Made by a program: the position numbers and the translations under genes
Notes under the pieces: model-generated
What the model saw: the letters and a program-made list of their open reading frames with translations, nothing else
Databases searched by the model: none
What the model was told of the DNA's origin: nothing
Shown: one piece after another, positions 7,597 to 11,383 of the stretch
Position numbering within the stretch: position 1 is the stretch's first letter
How the letters are laid out: the number at the start of each line of letters is the position of its first letter
Source of the DNA: Clostridiales bacterium
GTDB lineage: Bacteria > Bacillota_B > Dehalobacteriia > UBA4068
Reading direction: 5' to 3'
Length of the DNA: 11,383 nucleotides
Assembly: GCA_009782975.1 (NCBI GenBank)
Contig: WRIA01000006.1
Location: forward strand, 1 to 11,383

Positions 7597-7761
7597 ATCC
7601 CCCTTTCAAAGGACGGCTCCTATCCCCTTGTCAACGACTTCTATGTGGTGGTGCGCAAAAGCGCCGCCCTCGGCAGCCCGGAGCGCATCCTGTTTGAATG
7701 GCTGCAAGGCCCGGAAGGGCAGGCGCTTATAGAATCGGAAGGATATGTAGGTATAAAGTAG
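7597..7761 (+). pseudogene. Remnant of a PstS-like substrate-binding protein (C-terminus only)
   Basis: The last 54 or so codons of an open frame read DGSYPLVNDFYVVV, then PERILFEWLQGPEGQ and ESEGYVGIK before the TAG at 7759. This is the pattern at the C-terminus of PstS-type phosphate-binding proteins and their relatives, where a YPL strand is followed by a helix with (S)PEGQ and a terminal GYV. Everything that should precede it, including the lipoprotein signal and both lobes of the binding fold, is missing and is replaced by an inverted repeat and the 23-bp array. No ribosome site or start belongs to it. I infer a gene cut off by deletion or recombination at the repeats. Exact 5' limit of the homology is uncertain by some tens of bases. 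Confidence 0.6.
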
Positions 7762-7779
7762 CGGCCGGGCAGGCAACGG

Positions 7780-8346
7780 CTAAAGGGTGGTCTTAAAAAA
7801 CTCCCTTGCTGTTTGAAGCGCCGCGTGGCCTTCTATATCCCCTTTATCGTAAACGCCGCAGGCCAAAACCTCCCCGGCGTTTTCCATACCCAGATAAGAG
7901 CAGATAATGCGGAAGTTTTCCACCAGGCCGCCCATGGCCGCTTCCTCATCATCGCCGCACACCGCCAGCAGCGCCATGCCCCTTACTCCCCCGGCGCCCG
8001 CGTCTTTGCCCTTGCGCTTAAGGCTTTCGTTGATGGCAAACAGGCGGTCTATGGCCGCCTTTATCTGCGCGGAAAAGCCGAAATAATACAGCGGGGTGGC
8101 CAGCACCAGCAATTCGGCCTCCTCCATAGCGGTATAGATACGCGCCATATCGTCCTCCAGGCGGCAGTGCCGGGGGTTTTCGCCCCGGCAATAGCAGCAG
8201 GCGCTGCAAGGGGCTATTTCCATGGAAGCGGTATCGAAATGCACAGCCCTATGCCCCTTCGCCGCCGCGCCTTCCATAAAGGCCTGCACAAGTTGGTGGG
8301 TATTGCCGCCCCGGCGCGGGCTGCCGCTAAGTATAACTATCTTCAT
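7780..8346 (-). CDS. NAD(P)H-dependent FMN reductase / flavodoxin-family protein
   Basis: The 188-aa protein begins KIVILSGSPRRGGNT (2-16), the phosphate-binding loop of FMN_red/flavodoxin-like proteins. The second flavin contact is TPLYYFGFSAQIKAAIDR (84-101). Between them lies a cysteine cluster (Cys47, Cys50, Cys51, Cys53, Cys61) ending in LEDDM. The same layout occurs in iron-sulfur flavoproteins and in many clostridial 'flavodoxin family' reductases; whether a cluster is bound here cannot be decided. The likely role is cytoplasmic two-electron reduction of quinones or other small acceptors with FMN. The ATG at 8346 has AAGGAAGGA about five bases upstream. The 8347-8484 stretch holds only a weak extended -10 (TGGTATTAT, minus strand, about 8417-8425) as a candidate promoter. 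It is convergent with the pseudogene. Confidence 0.85.
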   Translation of the reverse strand: MKIVILSGSPRRGGNTHQLVQAFMEGAAAKGHRAVHFDTASMEIAPCSACCYCRGENPRHCRLEDDMARIYTAMEEAELLVLATPLYYFGFSAQIKAAIDRLFAINESLKRKGKDAGAGGVRGMALLAVCGDDEEAAMGGLVENFRIICSYLGMENAGEVLACGVYDKGDIEGHAALQTAREFFKTTL

Positions 8347-8484
8347 ATAATCCTTCCTTTCCGGCTTTTTTGTATTCCAGCCTTACAGCTTTTTGTTGTT
8401 ATGCTTTACTACCGTAATAATACCATAGCAAGGGCAAAAATCCTTTTTACAGCTTATTGATAGGCAGCCGGTTCTTAAAAAGGT

Positions 8485-8513
8485 TTGGCAAAAGGGGTAG
8501 GATATGCTATAAT
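8485..8513 (+). promoter_or_regulatory. Strong sigma-A-like promoter
   Basis: TTGGCA (8485-8490), 17 bases, then consensus TATAAT (8508-8513). It drives the repeated leader and the gene at 8601/8751. Among the best promoter matches in the window. Confidence 0.7.
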
Positions 8514-8517
8514 CTAA

Positions 8518-8590
8518 GCGCAGGGGGAAGACACCCATAATAAAAAACGTAACTGCGCGGGGAAGGCACCCATAACAAAAAACGGAATAG
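8518..8590. repeat. Two tandem 36-37-bp direct repeats in the 5' leader
   Basis: Copy 1 is 8518-8554 and copy 2 is 8555-8590. They share GCGC, a G-run with GGAAG, the 8-mer CACCCATAA and AAAAAACG, with one gap and several substitutions. A third echo of CAAAAAACG lies at 8604-8612, at the presumed start of the coding region. GCGCAG (8518-8523) can pair with CTGCGC (8553-8558). Both copies lie between the promoter and the ribosome site, so they would be transcribed. Confidence 0.7.
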
Positions 8591-8603
8591 AGGTGATATT
8601 ATA
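8590..8603 (+). promoter_or_regulatory. Ribosome binding site facing a non-ATG start
   Basis: GAGGTGAT (8590-8597) is an eight-base match to the anti-Shine-Dalgarno end of 16S rRNA. The triplet where an ATG would be expected is ATA (8601), preceded by ATT (8598). No in-frame ATG, GTG or TTG exists between the upstream stop at 8550 and 8751. Either a rare start is used, or an ATG has been lost by one substitution. Confidence 0.55.
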
Positions 8604-9203
8604 CAAAAAACGATCAGGGTTGTAAGCAGACAAAACAGCGTTTTAACGCCCACTTATAACAAACGGGCCCGCCAGCTGGTAAAAAAGGGCCGGGCTAATT
8701 GGCTGGATGAAAACACCATCTGCCTGCTGCAACCGGAGGAGGAACATTGTATGAAACACAACGTTAGCGAAGCGCCGGCAAATACGCCGGCCTTGGCAAA
8801 AGCCGAAGATAAGCAACATGAAGGCGCGGACGCCACAGCGCAAGCAGCGGCTACGGTAAGTGAGCCGGATCTTGACGAATATCTGCTGCGCGATTTAGCC
8901 CAGCGCCGCGTAGCCACCAAGCGTAACCTGGCAGGACAAGCATTCGATTTTCTTCTGATAGTAATATTCTCTTTGATTATGGCCAGCTTCAGTTACACCA
9001 GCGACGCTTATATAATAGCTTTTCTGTTTTGCGCTTTTTGGGGCTTGCGCCTGGCTATACGGGTTTACAGGTTTATGCGGCCATCGCTAATGGAAGGCAT
9101 AGCCGAATATCTGCGCAGACGCAAGGAGCAGCAACTGGAATTTGAGTACGGCAGACTAAAGAGGATGAGCGCCGAGAATGTAGCCAAAGAGTTGAGCAGG
9201 TAA
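8601..9203 (+). CDS. Two-helix membrane protein with RRXRR/PLMP-like N-terminal motif; start uncertain
   Basis: The frame is open from 8553 to 9203, but its only ATG is at 8751. Upstream of that ATG the frame encodes IRVVSRQNSVLTPTYNKRA followed by RQLVKKGRANWLDENTICLL. This matches a pattern I know from hypothetical proteins of Clostridia and resembles the RRXRR (PLMP) N-terminus of IscB-type proteins. The coding segment therefore probably includes it. A full GAGGTGAT ribosome site (8590-8597) points to ATA at 8601 or ATT at 8598, giving about 200 aa. Counted from ATA: N-terminal motif 4-45, a polar Ala/Glu-rich linker 51-100, membrane helices at about 114-132 and 137-157, then a charged, helical tail with RRRKEQQLEFEYGRLKR. 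The short form from ATG 8751 (150 aa) is the alternative and has a good ribosome site of its own. No function is known; the cytoplasmic N-domain might bind nucleic acid. It is monocistronic. Confidence 0.68.
   Translation: MQKTIRVVSRQNSVLTPTYNKRARQLVKKGRANWLDENTICLLQPEEEHCMKHNVSEAPANTPALAKAEDKQHEGADATAQAAATVSEPDLDEYLLRDLAQRRVATKRNLAGQAFDFLLIVIFSLIMASFSYTSDAYIIAFLFCAFWGLRLAIRVYRFMRPSLMEGIAEYLRRRKEQQLEFEYGRLKRMSAENVAKELSR
8735..8753 (+). promoter_or_regulatory. Internal ribosome site for ATG 8751
   Basis: GGAGGAGG (8735-8742) lies eight bases before the ATG at 8751. In the longer frame the same bases encode Pro-Glu-Glu-Glu, so the match could be incidental, but it would support a 150-aa short product that lacks the N-terminal motif. 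Confidence 0.5.
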
Positions 9204-9206
9204 TAC

Positions 9207-9259
9207 TTTAAGAAGATAAAAGAAAACGGCTTAAAGCCGTTTTCTTTTATCTTCTTAAA
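9207..9259. terminator. Bidirectional terminator overlapping the end of rpsO
   Basis: A perfect 24-bp stem (9207-9230 with 9236-9259) with a 5-base loop. The inner part is ACGGC/GCCGT and the outer arms are A-rich and T-rich, so it works in both directions. It lies 3 bases after the membrane-protein stop and includes the rpsO stop codon and last three to four codons (9247-9259). Confidence 0.87.
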
Positions 9260-9510
9260 CCAAGCTCGGTGATGATCTTGCGGTAGCGGTCTATATCCTT
9301 GCCCTTGATGTAATTGAGCAGACCGCGGCGCTGGCCCACCATCTTTAACAGGCCACGGCGGCTGTGAAAATCCTTCTTGTGGATCTTCAGATGCTCGGTC
9401 AGATGGTTTATCTGATAAGAGAGCAACGCTATTTGCACTTCCGGCGAACCTGTATCGCTTTCGTGCAGGCGAAATTTTTCGATTATCGCCAGTTTGGTAT
9501 CCGCGTCCAT
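9247..9510 (-). CDS. rpsO: 30S ribosomal protein S15 (uS15)
   Basis: The 87-aa protein (usual length 88-89) carries the S15 hallmarks: [19 protein letters not shown] (19-37), [19 protein letters not shown] (37-55) and RRGLLNYI followed by the Arg/Lys-rich tail ending ELGLRR. S15 binds the central domain of 16S rRNA early in 30S assembly and bridges to 23S rRNA. The ATG at 9510 has AAGGAGG seven bases upstream. In many bacteria rpsO is followed by pnp; here it ends at the shared terminator and stands alone. Its promoter is at 9596-9624, leaving a leader of about 80 bases in which CCUUCU could pair with AGAAGG of the ribosome site, compatible with the translational autoregulation known for S15 in other bacteria. 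Confidence 0.97.
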   Translation of the reverse strand: MDADTKLAIIEKFRLHESDTGSPEVQIALLSYQINHLTEHLKIHKKDFHSRRGLLKMVGQRRGLLNYIKGKDIDRYRKIITELGLRR

Positions 9511-9595
9511 AAGCTTACCTCCTTCTATTATTTATCCCCCATACCCGAGAAGGCGTTGGAGCGGCGCTTTTCCCCGGCAGGGTTTTACGAGTTAC

Positions 9596-9624
9596 AGTTT
9601 ATCATAAACGGGGCGGTTTGGCAA
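9596..9624 (-). promoter_or_regulatory. Promoter of rpsO
   Basis: On the minus strand, TTGCCA (9619-9624), 17 bases, then TAAACT (9596-9601). The transcript would start near 9589. Confidence 0.55.
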
Positions 9625-9628
9625 GGCC

Positions 9629-9671
9629 CCCGGCAACTATTTTCTGCCTACACCCGGCAACTATTTTCTGC
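9629..9671. repeat. Perfect 19-bp direct repeat, two copies, period 24
   Basis: CCCGGCAACTATTTTCTGC occurs at 9629-9647 and 9653-9671, separated by CTACA. The pair fills the space between the -35 boxes of the divergent rpsO and gcvPA promoters; the second copy ends immediately before TTGACA of gcvPA. It may be a regulator-binding site or a simple local duplication. Confidence 0.85.
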
Positions 9672-9702
9672 TTGACATTTCCCTTTGGCAATGTCTTATA
9701 AT
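9672..9702 (+). promoter_or_regulatory. Promoter of the gcvPA-gcvPB transcript
   Basis: TTGACA (9672-9677) and TATAAT (9697-9702) are both consensus but 19 bases apart, which is longer than optimal and often seen where an activator is needed. An inverted pair GACATT (9674-9679) and AATGTC (9690-9695) lies across the spacer and could be an operator. The leader is too short (about 25 bases) for a glycine riboswitch. Confidence 0.6.
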
Positions 9703-9733
9703 ATAAGCATATCTTTGGGAAAGGGTGTTTGCT

Positions 9734-11155
9734 ATGGAAAAAGATTTTGTGCATCCCTATATGCCAAACAGCGTACCGGCCATTAAACGGGCTATGCTGG
9801 AGGAACTGGGCGTGGAAAATATCGAGGATCTGTACAGCAAATGCATAACAGAACCGCTGCGTTTTCGCGGCAAAATGAATCTGCCCCGGCCCATTTTGGG
9901 CGAATACGACCTTAAACGCCATGTGCTGGGGATATTGGGAAAAAACGTCTCCTGCGAGGAGTACAGCTCCTTTTTGGGGGCCGGATGTTACCGCCACTAT
10001 GTACCGGCCATCTGCGACGAAATAAACAGCCGCGCCGAGTTTTTAACGGCTTATTGCGGCGACACATATTCCGATCATGGCAAGATGCAGGCCATTTTTG
10101 AATATACCTCCATGATGGGGGAATTGCTGGATCTGGATGTGGTAAGCTATACCACCTACGACGGCGGCCAGGCCGTATGCTCTTCCCTGCGCATGGCCCT
10201 GCGAATACAACAGGCCGCCGGGCAGGCCGGCCGCCGCCGCTTGCTGCTGCCCGCTACCATGAACCCGGAAATACTCTCCCAGGCCAGGGATTACTGCCAG
10301 GACTGGGGGGAGATATGCCTTGTGGCGGCGGACGGCCTAAGCGGGCTGATGGATTTGGCGGATCTGGATTACAAGCTGCGGCGGGGCGATGTGGCTGCCG
10401 TGTTCTACGAAAACCCTTCTTACCTTGGATTTCTGGAAACGCAGGTGGAAGAGATAGCCCGCCTGGCCCACGCTGCGGGGGCTTTGGTGATAGCCCAGCC
10501 CGAGGTAGCTTCCCTGGGGGTCCTGGAATCCCCCGCCAACTACGGCGCGGATATAGTATGCGGCGAGATACAGCCTTTGGGTATGCATATACAGTTCGGC
10601 GGCGGTTGCGCTGGCTTTATAGCCTGCCGTCAGGAGGAAAGTTTTATACAGCAATTCCCCACCTATATGTACGGCATCACCGCCACGCAAAACCCCGGCG
10701 AATACGGCTGGGGGCGCGCCCTGAATTACCGCTGCTCTCACGGGGCGCGGGAAAATGCCAAGGAATACTTCGGCACGGCCAGCGGCCTGTGGGCCATCAC
10801 CGCGGGGGTGTATCTGGCACTGATGGGCCCCCAGGGTATGCGGGAGCTGGGGGAAGCAATACTGCAAAAATGCCGTTACGCCATAGAAAAGCTTTCCGGC
10901 ATACCGGGCATAAAGGCCAACCTGTTCGGCGGGGCCAATTTTCAGGAGTTTGTGGTCAATTTTGACGGCTGGGGCAAAAGCGTGGCCGATATCAACCGGG
11001 CCTTGCTGCAAGAAAAGATATTCGGGGGCAAGGATCTTTCGGCAGATTTCCCCCGCTTTGGGCAAAGCGCGCTTTACTGCGTTACGGAAATGACCACCAA
11101 AGCACAGACAGACCACCTGGCGGACGCCTTGGCGCGCATAGGAAGGAGGGGCTGA
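9734..11155 (+). CDS. gcvPA: Glycine dehydrogenase (decarboxylating) subunit 1, GcvPA-like
   Basis: This 473-aa protein matches the N-terminal half of the P-protein of the glycine cleavage system. Examples are HPYMPNS (7-13), SSFLGAGCYRHYVPAICDEI (78-97), SRAEFLTAY (99-107), YDGGQAV (142-148) and NPGEYGWGRALNYR near the C-terminal third. With GcvPB it should form the alpha2-beta2 enzyme that decarboxylates glycine and loads the aminomethyl group on GcvH; the PLP lysine is in GcvPB. The usual TPYQPE-SQG signature after TAY is replaced here by CGDTYSDHG (108-116), and the protein is somewhat longer than the common 440-450 aa, so a divergent subfamily is possible. The ATG at 9734 is chosen over GTG 9725 because AAGGGTG (9721-9727) is the ribosome site. 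No gcvT or gcvH is adjacent upstream. Confidence 0.83.
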   Translation: MEKDFVHPYMPNSVPAIKRAMLEELGVENIEDLYSKCITEPLRFRGKMNLPRPILGEYDLKRHVLGILGKNVSCEEYSSFLGAGCYRHYVPAICDEINSRAEFLTAYCGDTYSDHGKMQAIFEYTSMMGELLDLDVVSYTTYDGGQAVCSSLRMALRIQQAAGQAGRRRLLLPATMNPEILSQARDYCQDWGEICLVAADGLSGLMDLADLDYKLRRGDVAAVFYENPSYLGFLETQVEEIARLAHAAGALVIAQPEVASLGVLESPANYGADIVCGEIQPLGMHIQFGGGCAGFIACRQEESFIQQFPTYMYGITATQNPGEYGWGRALNYRCSHGARENAKEYFGTASGLWAITAGVYLALMGPQGMRELGEAILQKCRYAIEKLSGIPGIKANLFGGANFQEFVVNFDGWGKSVADINRALLQEKIFGGKDLSADFPRFGQSALYCVTEMTTKAQTDHLADALARIGRRG

Positions 11156-11156
11156 T

Positions 11157-11383
11157 ATGGGCAGCATCAACACCAACAGGAATTTTCATCAGGCCCGCTG
11201 GGACGAACCATTTATTCTGGATATGGGCAACAAGGGGGAACGGGGCATCATCATAAGCGAAGCGGAGGAAGGCTGCCGTGCCGATGCGGCCTCTCTGATA
11301 CCAAAGTGCCTGGCCCGTAAGGAGCCTCCCAAGCTGCCGGAAGCGGGGCAGATGCAAATACTCCGCCATTATCTGCGCCTTTC
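11157..11383 (+). CDS. gcvPB: Glycine dehydrogenase subunit 2, GcvPB-like; 3' partial
   Basis: This reading frame starts one base after the gcvPA stop; GGAAGGAGGGG, within the end of gcvPA, is its ribosome site. The 75 visible residues begin MGSINTNRNFHQARWDEPF and contain NKGERGI, the ARKEPPKLPEAG motif and ILRHYLRL. All of these belong to the N-terminus of GcvPB, where KEPP-LPE and HY-RLS are conserved. The PLP-binding lysine and the rest lie beyond the window. The tight spacing implies co-transcription and probable translational coupling with gcvPA, as expected for subunits needed in equal amounts. Confidence 0.85.
   Translation, partial: MGSINTNRNFHQARWDEPFILDMGNKGERGIIISEAEEGCRADAASLIPKCLARKEPPKLPEAGQMQILRHYLRL

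Noticed and set aside
7156..7609. Several His/Pro/Cys-rich minus-strand frames across the array
   Set aside because: They arise from the 23-bp period read in three phases and overlap the end of the FAD dehydrogenase or the pseudogene.
7330..7761. A 143-aa protein joining the repeat array to the binding-protein tail
   Set aside because: All frames on both strands stay open through the array because of its composition; there is no ribosome site, and the sequence before about 7597 is repeat-derived.
9703..9733. Glycine riboswitch ahead of gcvPA
   Set aside because: The predicted leader is only about 25 bases, far too short for one or two glycine aptamers.
10177..10965. 262-aa frame inside gcvPA and the 279-aa frame opposite it
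   Set aside because: Both are out-of-frame shadows in GC-rich coding DNA; the gcvPA frame has clear family motifs throughout.

Overview
The window looks like chromosome of a Gram-positive-type anaerobe of the Clostridia (Bacillota), probably an uncultured gut lineage. The pointers are an SLH-anchored surface protein, a split glycine dehydrogenase (GcvPA and GcvPB as separate genes), a PF12897-type aspartate aminotransferase, strong AGGAGG-type ribosome binding sites and sigma-A-like promoters. Most genes are rather GC-rich and use ATA freely for isoleucine. One block (about 3430-4550) is clearly more AT-rich than its surroundings. The genus cannot be named from this sequence.

Layout. 1-1841 (+): 3' part of a secreted SLH / trypsin-like protease / double PPC-domain protein. 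It ends at a bidirectional terminator shared with a convergent aspartate aminotransferase-type gene (1974-3239, -). Next comes an AT-rich island: a KilA-N DNA-binding protein gene (3574-4395, -) lies between two 87-bp direct repeats, 93% identical, set exactly 1030 bp apart. This island splits what would otherwise be a plain divergent intergenic region between the aminotransferase and a hisC-like gene (4729-5841, +). A COG2509-type FAD dehydrogenase follows (5945-7294, +), whose promoter overlaps the hairpin downstream of hisC. Then comes a non-coding scar (7295-7761): an array of 23-bp hairpin-forming tandem repeats, a 12-bp inverted repeat, and the stranded C-terminus of a PstS-like binding protein. 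A convergent FMN reductase / flavodoxin-family gene (7780-8346, -) follows.

8485-9203 (+) is a gene with an excellent promoter and a repeated leader. Its reading frame carries a conserved RRXRR/PLMP-like N-terminal motif ahead of a two-helix membrane protein, but the only in-frame ATG lies after that motif. The upstream start would have to be ATA or ATT. This gene and rpsO (9247-9510, -) converge on one perfect 24-bp terminator stem that includes the end of the rpsO coding sequence. rpsO and gcvPA (9734-11155, +) are divergent, with a perfect 19-bp repeat in two copies between their promoters. gcvPB begins one base after gcvPA and runs off the window.

The metabolic genes (two PLP aminotransferases, two flavoproteins, the glycine dehydrogenase pair) are mostly single-gene transcription units and do not form one pathway operon. 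The parts that invite a second look are the repeat-bounded KilA-N cassette, the hidden-start PLMP-like membrane protein, the hairpin array with the broken binding protein, and the atypical GcvPA sequence without gcvT or gcvH beside it.
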